A stretch of 64,000 nt of DNA from Leptofilum sp041748655 (lineage in GTDB: Bacteria; Chloroflexota; Anaerolineae; Promineifilales; Promineifilaceae): the NCBI GenBank assembly GCA_041748655.1, contig JBGTCV010000018.1:29887-93886 (forward strand), given 5' to 3'. The position numbers and the translations under genes were made by a program. Every line of letters starts with the position of its first letter. Within the stretch, counting starts at the first letter, position 1. Below, in pieces: positions 27,993 through 35,679 of the stretch. The notes under the pieces were generated by a model. The model had not been told where the DNA came from and made no database searches. It saw nothing but the letters and a program-made list of their open reading frames with translations.

Positions 27993-29378
27993 TTAGGCGG
28001 GATTCCCTTCCGGGAAAAATTGGTACCCACCTTCGTCCACCCCCCGCTTGGTGAGCAAATAGACAGGCGCTACGGCCGTTTCCGGCTCAATTTTCTGGCG
28101 TACACCCCGCACAGCCTGGTACAGGCTGTCGTCCGTCACCCCCTCGATTTGGGTACCCTCCGGCCACACCTGCCGAATCAGTGCAGATTTAGTATGGGGT
28201 TTGTACGGATGCTGCACCAAATAGGCAAGCAGCGCTTCTTCCAACGGCCGTAACCCCACCAGCCGCTGACTCCCCTGAAACATCGCCCCGGTTCGCCCAT
28301 CTTGCCAGATGCGCCCCAGGCCGCGCTGAACGGCCGTTTGCACAAAATCGTGCAGCAGCCCCCCATTGATCTGCCAGCCAGCCCCAACCTGTTGACACAT
28401 TCCCCGGTAACCCAACGACGCCAAAACGGCCGTCGAGCTGCCTGTTTCATTGGGCTGGGAATCGTCCGGTAAATTTGCCAGAAGCCACTGTTCTTCCTGG
28501 GTTAAGCCTTGCCAAATGCTGCTCAGGCGGCTGCGGATGGTGGGATGCTGCCCCAAAAGATAACGCCATTGGCTGGCAGACGGCCGTTCCAACCTCACCT
28601 CCAGTCGCCAGGCACAGGCCGCCTTGAGCAAGGCCGGGTAGCCGCCGGTCAATTCCAGCAGCAGCGCTTCATCCCCGATAGACAGCTGCTGGCCAGCACG
28701 CCGCGCCTCTTGCGCGATAAACTGTCTGGCATCGCTGGGGCGCATACCGCCTACCCAGCAAATATGGGTATCCAGCAGCGAATAGAGATCGCCCAGCAGT
28801 TCCGGTTCCGGCATGTACATCGCCGCCTGGCGCATCCCCACGATGTAGACCAGGCTCTCTTTGAAGCTGTCGCGCAGGCTGCGCAGCCCCAGGGTCAGCT
28901 CCGGTGCAGCGGTGCGGCAGAAGCCGTCGAACTGATCCAGAATGAGCACCACCTGCCCCTGGTTTTGCTCCACGGCTGCAAGCAGATCGTAAACGGCCGT
29001 TTGTGCCAAAAAGAGATCGTTGCTGTGTTTGTACGCCTCATACAGCTGCTCAATCAGGGCAGGTAGCGGAGCCAAGAAGCGAAAGCGCAAATGATGGCAG
29101 GCCCGCAAAATCAGGCGGTACAGGGTGGCTGGCTGCCGATCCACCAGATGGTTGAGATCGATTGGCACCAGGACGGTAAAGCGAGCCTGGCTCTGGTTGT
29201 GCAGCCGCTCTGGGTAGCGGGCAATGTATTGCAGCAGGTTCGATTTGCCAGCGCCTGCCAACCCCACCACGGCTCCGCTGCTGCCCATCGTCAGCCAGCG
29301 CCCCAGGCAGGCCACGCTCTCCTGGCGAAACCCAGGCCAGAAACGCCCCCCTCGTGACGATTCCAAACTGTCTCTCAT
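27993..29378 (-). CDS. P-loop ATPase with C-terminal winged-helix DNA-binding domain
   Basis: 461 aa. The N-terminal AAA/STAND-like ATPase has Walker A VGLAGAGKSN (~38) and Walker B VVLILDQFD (~144), followed by sensor-like segments (GMRQAAMYMPEPE, LTGGYPALLKAACAW). The last ~90 residues look like an OmpR/PhoB-type winged helix (RPLEEALLAYLVQHPYKPHT, DDSLYQAVRGVRQKIEP, LLTKRGVDEGGYQF). So an ATP-dependent transcription regulator is likely. GGAGGAG lies just before the ATG. It diverges from the small peptide gene at 29693, which it might control (inference). Confidence 0.8.
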   Translation of the reverse strand: MRDSLESSRGGRFWPGFRQESVACLGRWLTMGSSGAVVGLAGAGKSNLLQYIARYPERLHNQSQARFTVLVPIDLNHLVDRQPATLYRLILRACHHLRFRFLAPLPALIEQLYEAYKHSNDLFLAQTAVYDLLAAVEQNQGQVVLILDQFDGFCRTAAPELTLGLRSLRDSFKESLVYIVGMRQAAMYMPEPELLGDLYSLLDTHICWVGGMRPSDARQFIAQEARRAGQQLSIGDEALLLELTGGYPALLKAACAWRLEVRLERPSASQWRYLLGQHPTIRSRLSSIWQGLTQEEQWLLANLPDDSQPNETGSSTAVLASLGYRGMCQQVGAGWQINGGLLHDFVQTAVQRGLGRIWQDGRTGAMFQGSQRLVGLRPLEEALLAYLVQHPYKPHTKSALIRQVWPEGTQIEGVTDDSLYQAVRGVRQKIEPETAVAPVYLLTKRGVDEGGYQFFPEGNPA

Positions 29379-29430
29379 TTTTCTCCTCCCAAACTATCAC
29401 CCGATTAGGCAAAAAAATCAGTTTCTTTTC

Positions 29431-29476
29431 GTAGGGGCAACCCCTGTGGTTGCCCGACCCTGTAGTTGCCCAATGG
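29431..29476. repeat. GGGGCAACCCC / GGTTGCCC intergenic repeat
   Basis: GTAGGGGCAACCCC followed by GTGGTTGCCC and GTAGTTGCCC, forming overlapping small palindromes. No gene lies in 29379-29692 that I trust; the rest of this 314-bp gap should hold the promoters of two divergent genes. Confidence 0.55.
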
Positions 29477-29692
29477 ATGAATAGGTTTTGGCACGATCAG
29501 CGCATGATCAACCGATGTTCAGTTCTTTATCAGGATGTTCTGGCGCAAAAACGGTACGCTGTTTTGGACTGTATACAGCCCGTTTGGAACAAGCAACTGG
29601 CCCTGTGTGGAGGCTAGAAGGGGAAACGGCCATACCCCGCTCAGCCCCTTGCACCAGGCCACCAACCACCGTACTGGTAAAGGATAAAAATC

Positions 29693-29830
29693 ATGTCACT
29701 TGCAATTCGTCGTAAGGTGCTCTACTGGATCGCCGCCGCCGCGCTGGCCTTGATGTTGGTCGGCACCACATTAAATGCGCCCGTTTTTGCTGATTGTACC
29801 ACCGCCACCGCTCCGGCTTGCGGAGGATAA
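29693..29830 (+). CDS. Small secreted Cys-containing peptide (45 aa precursor)
   Basis: Very short gene with all the hallmarks of expression. AAAGGA ends 8 bases before the ATG. The product begins MSLAIRRKVLYWIAAAALAL, a positively charged then hydrophobic signal peptide, with a signal-peptidase site after APVFA. The mature peptide would be only 12 residues, DCTTATAPACGG, with two cysteines able to form a ring. A strong terminator follows 14 bp after the stop. Neighbours are an ATPase-winged-helix regulator and a TPR/NB-ARC pair. A role as a signalling or antimicrobial peptide is inference. Confidence 0.7.
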   Translation: MSLAIRRKVLYWIAAAALALMLVGTTLNAPVFADCTTATAPACGG

Positions 29831-29844
29831 CACATCAGGCACAA

Positions 29845-29880
29845 AACAGCCTGTTGGCCTTGGGCTGGCAGGCTGTTTTT
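29845..29880. terminator. Bidirectional intrinsic terminator
   Basis: AACAGCCTG (29845-29853) pairs with CAGGCTGTT (29869-29877), followed by TTTTT on the plus strand and preceded by AAAA, which is a T-run on the minus strand. It ends both the peptide gene and the convergent TPR gene, whose stop codon is at 29880-29882. Confidence 0.9.
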
Positions 29881-31094
29881 CAGTGCTCTATCCGCATACT
29901 GTCATACTCTGACACAAAATCTACCAATAATTTCTGCGCCCACTGGCTTTCTGGGAACGCCTGAAGCAGCTCAATGGCCTCGGCATAACAATGTAACGCC
30001 TCTTCTTTTTTACCAATCTGTTTATAGACCGTTGCCAAAGTTCCCAGACTGTTTCCCAAATCGAGATTATTATTGGTCTGACGAAAGATTTCAATAGCCA
30101 GAACCAAATCCTCCAATGCTTTATCCCACTGCGCCATTTTCAAATAGACATTGCCTAGATTATTGTAAAACATGGCAAGCAGATCAAACTCTTGTTGCTC
30201 ACGCAGGGCAATCGGGTCTACCTGCAAAAAAGTTGTTTCGGCGTCTGTCCATTTCTCTTCACGATAATACAAAGCCCCTAAATTCAAATAAACCCGTGCT
30301 TTGTCCTTGACATTATTTGTGGGTTGTAGAATATCAGCAGCTTCCCTGTAAGCCTGTTGAGCCAGGGCAACATCGTTTTTCTGCAAATAAATAGTACCCA
30401 AATCGTACAAAGCACGCGCCAGATAAATATGATTACCCAGCTCACGCCACACCTGCCCCACCTGTTGATAATGTTTAATTGCTTCGGGCCAATTTCCAAC
30501 ATACATTTCAATCTGTCCTAAAGTGATGCGGGAAAACGCCTCCATACGCTCTAGGCCCGGCATAGCTTTGGCCAGATCGAGCGCCGCCCTTCCATACTTC
30601 CTGGCCTGGTCAATATTTTTTCGGGCAAGGTGGAATTCAGCCAGGGAATTATAGGTATGCAGCAGCAGCTCTTCATTCGCCAATCTCTGCGCCAATTCCA
30701 AAGCTGCCTGATGTTGAATTTCAGCTTCGGGCAAGCGATGGGCCAAACGATAAAGCTGCCCCAGACGATTGAGAAGACGGCCGTAAAGCAGCGTCTCTTT
30801 TTCTGGGGACATGGCCAGCGCCTGCTCCAGCACCGGAATCCACTCCGGCCAATAGCCGCGCCATTCGCTAAAATCAAACGCTTGCAGCAGCAGTTGAGCC
30901 GTATCCTGCCATGTTTCCGGCTGGTTCAGGCCAAATTGAATCGCCCGGTTCAGGTTTTGGCGACGGCCGTCCAACCACTGCACCTGCTCTGGCCCCAACG
31001 TCTCCGTTTTAGCCTGCCAATAGCGCAGCCCGGCCTGAATGCTTTGAATAAATTGGGGGTCCGGTTTCTCTGAATCTTCCACAATAGTATCCAA
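29880..31094 (-). CDS. TPR-repeat protein, probable C-terminal half of a STAND regulator
   Basis: 404 aa, almost entirely tetratricopeptide repeats from ~90 onward (LLNRLGQLYRLAHRLPEAEI, LYDLGTIYLQKNDVALAQQA, FYNNLGNVYLKMAQWDKALE, LGTLATVYKQIGKKEEALHC). No ATG is available: the first candidates are TTG 31094 and GTG 31082. NB-ARC proteins of this lineage usually carry such a TPR array on the same chain. The NB-ARC gene ends 110 bp upstream, separated only by a 95-bp MITE, so the two ORFs are best seen as halves of one regulator (inference). Confidence 0.85.
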   Translation of the reverse strand: MDTIVEDSEKPDPQFIQSIQAGLRYWQAKTETLGPEQVQWLDGRRQNLNRAIQFGLNQPETWQDTAQLLLQAFDFSEWRGYWPEWIPVLEQALAMSPEKETLLYGRLLNRLGQLYRLAHRLPEAEIQHQAALELAQRLANEELLLHTYNSLAEFHLARKNIDQARKYGRAALDLAKAMPGLERMEAFSRITLGQIEMYVGNWPEAIKHYQQVGQVWRELGNHIYLARALYDLGTIYLQKNDVALAQQAYREAADILQPTNNVKDKARVYLNLGALYYREEKWTDAETTFLQVDPIALREQQEFDLLAMFYNNLGNVYLKMAQWDKALEDLVLAIEIFRQTNNNLDLGNSLGTLATVYKQIGKKEEALHCYAEAIELLQAFPESQWAQKLLVDFVSEYDSMRIEH

Positions 31095-31113
31095 TAATTT
31101 AAAGTGGGAAATG

Positions 31114-31208
31114 GTAGCTACTCAGCCAGATTGGGCCAATTTTCTCTGGGACTGGGGGCAGTGGCGGCCACAAATTGGCCCAATCTCCAGATTAGGCTGA
31201 GTAGTTAC
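31114..31208. mobile_element. 95-bp MITE, copy 2, with 8-bp target duplication
   Basis: Ends GTAGCTAC / GTAGTTAC, interior as in copy 1 (GGGCCAATTTTCTCTGG, TGGGGGCAGTGGCGGCCACA). Flanked exactly by GGGAAATG at 31106-31113 and 31209-31216. Its terminal GTAAC supplies the TAA stop codon of the NB-ARC gene. Confidence 0.93.
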
Positions 31209-32638
31209 GGGAAATGAATGATCTCGGTTCTTAAAAAAGTGTCGGTTAAGCGATGAATGCCATATTTTTTTTCATGCAATCCCCCCTCCACCTCCAGCAG
31301 CGACCGCTGGCGCAGCTCCTCAATGGCAGGCCAGATTTCGCTCTCTGCCAGCCCACTGATGGTAAGTAAATAATCCACATCGGATGAATCTGGCACCAGA
31401 GGCATAGCGCGGAGGAGCTTACGGCCGTTATCGCTCAGTGTCCGCCACGCCTGCCGAAAGATATGCATGTAAATATCAATGATGCCCTGCGGGTGCCCCT
31501 GAAACAGGCCGTCCAGCAGTTTATTCAACGTCATCATGCCTAGCAGATCGACCACCATCTTCAAGGCATACGGATTGCCCCCAATTTGCTCATAGATGCG
31601 CAGCAAGTCGGCATCGGCCGCCTCAGTCACCTCCTGAATCCCTCTGATGCCGCCATGATACCGCATCAGGGCCAGGCTATCGCTCTGCTTCAACTCATCC
31701 AGCCGGATCTCCCGAATTGCCGCCTGGCTAACAACGCGGGTGCGCGTGGTCAATAAAAATTTCGACGGATTGGCCAGATCGGTTAAATGATTAAGCAGGA
31801 AAGCGGTATCTTTTTCCGTTTCCAGGTTATCGATCACAAGGAGGTGGGGCTGGCTGCGCAGCGCCTGGCGCAGCCTGTTCTCCCGCCTGGGCAGGGAGCC
31901 TGACGGGAGTTCCTCTGGGAAAAGCTGGCGCAGCAGTTCGTTGATAATTTTTTCGTGAGCGAGGCTGGGTGATTCTGCCCGTCCGCTCATGGTGTGGGGC
32001 GGGTCTATTTTTACCCAGGCCAGGTGAGAAATATCAAGCTGGTTGAGCAGGTTGAGGGTGACGTAGTGTGAAACGGCCGTTTTGCCCAAACCACCCATCC
32101 CCACCAGCGCTACCACCCATGGCTCCTGCGGGGTCGTCAACTGTGCCAGCAGCGTCTGGCACAAATCATCTACCCCAAAAAGCTGCGAATACGTCGCTGG
32201 CGGCAGCAAACTTTCCAAATAGTGTGCCCGCTGCAATTTAATCTCGCGCTCCCTGCCCAGTAAAATCTCCACCACCTGCTCAATACCGCTTCGCTGAAGC
32301 CGGCTGATGTGATACTGATCGTAACTCATCACATGGGCCACTTCTGTAATCGTGGTATCCTCAACAAAGCGCAGCTTCAAAACCTGAGCATAATCCGTAT
32401 CTTGATCTTGCGCCGCCATATCCTCAATCGCCTGACCCAACACCTGGTTGGTGGCCTGCCGCAGCAGGGCCGGATTCTCACCTGCCTTGAGCGCCTCAGC
32501 CGCCTGCTGCACAGAGAGCAATCGACTCATCAACGAGTCCGGAGAAGCGTCCTGCTTATGCCAATGAGTCAGCGCCTCATGAACTGCCTGATAGAACTGT
32601 TTCTCAATTTCTTTTTGGGGTTGTGGCTTTTTTTTCAT
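31205..32638 (-). CDS. NB-ARC (STAND) ATPase with sigma-region-4-like helix-turn-helix
   Basis: 477 aa. The N-terminal ~140 residues contain an HTH resembling sigma region 4 (LKLRFVEDTTITEVAHVMSY). The NB-ARC core has P-loop VGMGGLGKT (~183), Walker B LLVIDNLETEK (~268), the sensor arginine motif FLLTTRTRVV and the GLPL-like GGNPYALK, then a winged-helix stretch (LRAMPLVPDSSDVDYL, KKYGIHRLTDTFLR). It ends HFP with a stop codon provided by the inserted MITE; removing the MITE and one target copy would add only Leu before another TAA. STAND proteins switch on ligand or partner binding through their repeat tail, here encoded by the next ORF. Confidence 0.9.
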   Translation of the reverse strand: MKKKPQPQKEIEKQFYQAVHEALTHWHKQDASPDSLMSRLLSVQQAAEALKAGENPALLRQATNQVLGQAIEDMAAQDQDTDYAQVLKLRFVEDTTITEVAHVMSYDQYHISRLQRSGIEQVVEILLGREREIKLQRAHYLESLLPPATYSQLFGVDDLCQTLLAQLTTPQEPWVVALVGMGGLGKTAVSHYVTLNLLNQLDISHLAWVKIDPPHTMSGRAESPSLAHEKIINELLRQLFPEELPSGSLPRRENRLRQALRSQPHLLVIDNLETEKDTAFLLNHLTDLANPSKFLLTTRTRVVSQAAIREIRLDELKQSDSLALMRYHGGIRGIQEVTEAADADLLRIYEQIGGNPYALKMVVDLLGMMTLNKLLDGLFQGHPQGIIDIYMHIFRQAWRTLSDNGRKLLRAMPLVPDSSDVDYLLTISGLAESEIWPAIEELRQRSLLEVEGGLHEKKYGIHRLTDTFLRTEIIHFP

Positions 32639-32827
32639 GAGCTACCAATGTATCCGGGCGGGGAAAGGGCCACCTGCTGAAAACCAGCCAGAAGATGTCA
32701 ATCGTTTTTTACGCAAGGAATCGCAAGATTTCACAAAAAATTGCAAGAAATTGCAAAAGCTGCCGCTTTTTCGATAAAGACAGATGGGCGTTCTTCAGCT
32801 ACTATCTAATCACTCTCGTACCAGGTT

Positions 32828-32885
32828 ACTCTCTCATTTTCAAAGTCTTTACTCTTCAAAGTCTTTACTCTGAAAATGAGAGAGT
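32828..32885. repeat. 15-bp inverted repeat with tandem duplication in the loop
   Basis: ACTCTCTCATTTTCA (32828-32842) and its exact complement (32871-32885). The 28-base loop consists of two copies of AAAGTCTTTACTCT. A hairpin of this size may be regulatory or a mobile relic. Confidence 0.7.
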
Positions 32886-32973
32886 TGGGGAGGAGCCATT
32901 GCTTTCTCCAAGCATTCCCCCACGAACCTAATCTTACCAGCACCCTTCTCATATGTAAAACATTTAGCGACTA

Positions 32974-33025
32974 CATGCGTGATACGTAACATTCCTCTGG
33001 CGACGCATCACGTTTCACGCATCAT
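32974..33025. repeat. GTGAAACG-type dispersed repeat, diverged copy 3
   Basis: Has GCGTGATACGTAAC, then CATCACGTTTCACGCATCA and GGCTGTTACCCCCTGAATG; it follows the same order as 61069-61155 with more differences. Confidence 0.6.
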
Positions 33026-33103
33026 GGGCTGTTACCCCCTGAATGCCCGACCAATCTCCAATCTCTAATCTCCAGTCTGATGTAAGTTGTAAAATCTTCG
33101 TTC

Positions 33104-33853
33104 CTAAGCAGGCCATTGCCAGGTACGCAGCTGCCACGCCCGCCCCTCGGCAATGATGGCCCCGGCATAGCCTGTGGCTGGTTCCAGATTTTGCAGCTTC
33201 CAGCGGGCAGCGGCCTCCCGGCTGCCCTTCACTTGCAGCAGTTCGGCCGGTTCGCCCGGTTTTAGCGTCACGTCGAACGAATCCAGCGGGCAAGAAAGCC
33301 CCTCACCGATTACTTTGATGAACGCCTCTTTGCGCGTCCAGCAGTTGAAGAATGCCTGGGGTTTTAGTTCGGCGGGAACGGCCGTAAACACCGCCACCTC
33401 ATTTTTGGAGAAAAACCGCTCCGCAATTTGCTCCCCGTCGTCTAACGGCCGTATCTGCTCAATATCCACCCCCACTTGCCGATGGCGGGCAAAGGCCAGC
33501 AGCGCCACCCCCTGCGCGTGAGATACGTTAAACTGCACCCCAGAATAAGCCAGCGTGTCCGCCAGTTCTGGCTTGCCGTGTTCACCGTAAGCAAACACAA
33601 TTTGAGCCGCTGGCAGCTGCAAATAGCCACCTAACAGCTGGCGCAGCAGGCCCCGCGCCACAATGTAATGATGCCGATCCCGATCAAAGTAAAAGCGGTT
33701 AGCCCGCGCCTGTTCATCCTCAGACAGATGCTGCCAGAAATGGTCGCGCTGGGTTTGCGTTCGATTGAGCGAGGCGACCCAGACGTGAAGCTCATCCTGG
33801 GGCAGGTTCGGTTTGGCAGGCGGCAGCGGCCAGGAGGAATGAAAATCGGTCAT
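33104..33853 (-). CDS. 4'-phosphopantetheinyl transferase (Sfp type)
   Basis: Activates carrier-protein domains by attaching phosphopantetheine from CoA to a Ser. 249 aa, as for Sfp. Motifs: QFNVSHAQGVALLAF, the magnesium-binding VGVDIEQIRPL (~126) and FFNCWTRKEAFIKVIGEGL (~170). It is the last gene of the natural-product cluster, and its ATG overlaps the stop codon of the thioesterase remnant (ATGA), so it was once co-translated with the lost assembly-line gene. Natural targets here would be the carrier protein at 35440 and the missing synthase. Confidence 0.95.
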   Translation of the reverse strand: MTDFHSSWPLPPAKPNLPQDELHVWVASLNRTQTQRDHFWQHLSEDEQARANRFYFDRDRHHYIVARGLLRQLLGGYLQLPAAQIVFAYGEHGKPELADTLAYSGVQFNVSHAQGVALLAFARHRQVGVDIEQIRPLDDGEQIAERFFSKNEVAVFTAVPAELKPQAFFNCWTRKEAFIKVIGEGLSCPLDSFDVTLKPGEPAELLQVKGSREAAARWKLQNLEPATGYAGAIIAEGRAWQLRTWQWPA

Positions 33854-34034
33854 GCAAATGGTTCCAGATGCTGTTTTAATTTTTCGGCAACATGGTCGAT
33901 AGACGGCCGTTTCAAAATCCCCAAATGGGTCGATTCCACCGCATACATTTCCAGCCCCTCTTCCGGTAAATCAGACCAACCTAACGACTCATCTTCTTCA
34001 CCACTTTCCAAAGTAGAGTAAAACAAAACTATAC
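33850..34034 (-). pseudogene. 3' remnant of an NRPS/PKS thioesterase domain, cut by the IS3 element
   Basis: Open frame of ~60 codons running from the IS edge to a TGA that overlaps the PPTase ATG. The residues (FYSTLESGEEDE, LGWSDLPEEGLEMYAVES, THLGILKRPSIDHVAEKL) match the C-terminal end of thioesterase domains in modular synthases: a strand, GW, a conserved His before a leucine-rich helix, then AEKL. No start is present, so the 5' portion has been lost. The terminal domain of a large synthase is the simplest reading. Confidence 0.7.
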
Positions 34035-34107
34035 TGACCCCCAGAAACTAGACCACAAGCTAAGGTGGATACGAGTATAATTTTTCATCAGCTTGTGGAG
34101 GCAACAA

Positions 34108-34396
34108 ATGACACAAAAACGTAAACAGTACAACATGCAGTTCAAGTTCAAGGTGGCGCTAGACGCAGCCAAAGGGGTTAAAACTATCAATAGCTTGCCA
34201 GCGACTATGAACTCCATCCCAACCAGGTCAGCAGTTGGAAAAACAGTTGCTCGAAGAAGACCCCGGCCTCTTCAGCCGCCGGGCTGACCGGCAGCAAGAG
34301 CAACAGGCCGCTCAGGAAGCGGAATTATATGAACAGATTGGCCGCCTCAGAATGGAACTGGAGTGGCTGAAAAAAAAAGCTGCCCAATTCAGTTAA
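34108..34396 (+). pseudogene. IS3 orfA (HTH subunit), two frameshifts
   Basis: Starts MTQKRKQYNMQFKFKVALDA behind GGAGG. After SLPAT the expected YELHPNQVSSWK is in a second frame, and QLLEEDPGLFSRRADRQQ to LEWLKKKAAQFS is in a third, so one base is missing near 34206 and another near 34245. The DNA-binding subunit, and hence the OrfAB fusion transposase, should not be made as the sequence stands. Confidence 0.85.
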
Positions 34397-34409
34397 GGCG
34401 CAACGGGCG

Positions 34410-35234
34410 ATGATTGAGACCAACCACCCGACCCTCAGTATTCGGCGGCAGTGTGAACTTGTTGGTCTCAATCGCGCCACTTACTACTGGCAACCAGTGA
34501 GTGAATCGCCGCTCAATCTGCAACTCATGCGCCTGATTGACCAGGAGTACACCAGAGCGCCATTCTATGGCTACCGAAAGATGACCGTCCGACTCAACAC
34601 TGTTCACGGCTATCACGTCAATCACAAACGGGTCGCCCGGCTGATGGACCTGATGGGATTGCAAGCCGTTTATCCGTGGCCACGCACCTCCCTGCCGGAT
34701 GTTCAGCACCGGAAGTACCCCTATCTGCTGCGGGGTCTGACTATCAACCGGCCGAATCAGGTTTGGGCTACTGACATCACCTACATTCCCATGCCCACCG
34801 GTTTCATGTATCTGGTGGCCATCATGGACTGGTACAGCCGCTTTGTGCTAACCTGGCAGCTTTCCAACACGCTGGACGGCGCTTTCTGTCTAAATGCCTT
34901 GCAATTGGCTTTGCAGCGCGGCCAGCCAGACATCTTCAACAGCGACCAGGGCGCGCAGTTTACAGCCCACGCTTTTACCAGTGAACTGACGGCGGCGGGA
35001 ATCCGCATCAGCATGGATGGCCGTGGCCGCTACCTGGACAACATCTTCGTCGAACGGCTTTGGCGTAGTGTCAAGCACGAAGACGTTTATTTGAAGGAGT
35101 ACGCCACTGTACCGGCTTTAATCGCCGGACTGGACGACTACTTCTACCTGTACAACTATGAACGGCCGCATCAAAGCCTACAAGACCTTACCCCGGCCGT
35201 TGTCTACCAGAAGGGGCTGCCGACCGTTGGTTGA
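34410..35234 (+). CDS. IS3 transposase catalytic subunit OrfB
   Basis: 274 aa, intact. The HTH_21-type N-terminus (YGYRKMTVRLN, VNHKRVARLMDLMGLQAV) is followed by an rve-type DDE integrase core: Asp in WATDITYIP, Asp in IFNSDQGAQFT and Glu in DNIFVERLWRSVKHEDVYL, then the typical YNYERPHQSL near the end. It is normally made as an OrfAB fusion after a -1 frameshift on the A9 run. Confidence 0.95.
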   Translation: MIETNHPTLSIRRQCELVGLNRATYYWQPVSESPLNLQLMRLIDQEYTRAPFYGYRKMTVRLNTVHGYHVNHKRVARLMDLMGLQAVYPWPRTSLPDVQHRKYPYLLRGLTINRPNQVWATDITYIPMPTGFMYLVAIMDWYSRFVLTWQLSNTLDGAFCLNALQLALQRGQPDIFNSDQGAQFTAHAFTSELTAAGIRISMDGRGRYLDNIFVERLWRSVKHEDVYLKEYATVPALIAGLDDYFYLYNYERPHQSLQDLTPAVVYQKGLPTVG

Positions 35235-35311
35235 CCCATCTCGCACACCATCATTATGTCAAAAGTATCCACCTTGTTTTTACTGATTTGTGGTCTTGAC
35301 AATGGGGGTCA

Positions 35312-35399
35312 CTCTAGCCCGATAACCAAAGGTGGCTGAATGATTAAGGATTAAACCCAAAATACCCAGTCCCATGAGCAGTAAAAATCTTCTGGTCAT
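35312..35399 (-). pseudogene. 5' remnant of a membrane protein, truncated by the IS3 element
   Basis: From the ATG at 35397-35399 a reading frame runs into the IS after 29 codons. It begins MTRRFLLLMGLGILGLILNH, a first membrane helix, followed by SATFGYRA. The helix ending in Asn-His resembles the first helix of acyltransferase-3 proteins (weak inference). It lies downstream of the carrier-protein gene in the same direction, so the original operon continued here. Confidence 0.5.
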
Positions 35400-35439
35400 T
35401 TGGGGAGATATCCTTTTTGTATGATACCTATTTCAAAAT

Positions 35440-35679
35440 TTAGCTTTGGGAAGCGACGTAATCAGACATTGATTGGACGCTCTGAAAGTTGTCGATGGTG
35501 ACATCTTCATCCGGAACCTCAATGCCGAATTTTTCTTCAACAAAAGAAACGAGGCGCAAAATACCAAGCGAATCGATGATGCCGGCAGCCAACAAATTTT
35601 CACTATCGTCTAACTCATTGCTGGAGCCATTCATCAACTCCTCACGGATATACTCTTTCAAAACTACAGATGCATTCAT
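35440..35679 (-). CDS. Stand-alone acyl/peptidyl carrier protein
   Basis: 79 aa, four-helix carrier protein. The phosphopantetheine attachment Ser is in AAGIIDSLGILRLVSF (~37), followed by FVEEKFGIEVPDEDV, helix III and a short tail. By position, with a prolyl-AMP-ligase-like and a carrier dehydrogenase-like gene upstream, it would be the PltL/RedO-type carrier on which proline is oxidised to pyrrole (inference). It needs the PPTase at 33104. Confidence 0.93.
   Translation of the reverse strand: MNASVVLKEYIREELMNGSSNELDDSENLLAAGIIDSLGILRLVSFVEEKFGIEVPDEDVTIDNFQSVQSMSDYVASQS

Larger units (their letters stand above)
32639..33103. promoter_or_regulatory. Upstream region of the NB-ARC gene with repeats
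   Basis: Gap of 465 bp without a trusted gene. A cluster of GCAAGA/TTGCAA elements (about 32714-32760, including TTGCAAGAAATTGCAA) sits ~80-120 bp ahead of the NB-ARC start and looks like an operator. Next are a large inverted repeat (32828-32885), a GTGAAACG-type repeat (32974-33025) and an AATCTCCAATCTC-type repeat (33052-33077). Confidence 0.4.
34035..35311 (+). mobile_element. IS3-family insertion sequence
   Basis: About 1277 bp. Terminal inverted repeats begin TGACCCCC on both ends, with shared GACCACAA and AAGGTGGA further in. It contains an orfA (frameshifted) and an intact orfB with a DDE transposase core. A run of nine A at 34370-34378 sits at the end of orfA, as in IS3 elements that use programmed frameshifting. 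No 3-5 bp target duplication is visible (left flank TATAC, right flank CTCTA), and different broken genes lie on each side. It contains no ACGGCCGT motif. Confidence 0.92.

Noticed and set aside
29880..32638. NB-ARC/TPR pair as an anti-phage (Avs-like) defence system
   Set aside because: The N-terminal domain looks like a DNA-binding HTH rather than a nuclease or other effector, and no defence genes are nearby.
32695..32931. 78-codon plus-strand frame upstream of the NB-ARC gene
   Set aside because: Runs through operator-like iterons and an inverted repeat; lacks a ribosome-binding site and any domain.
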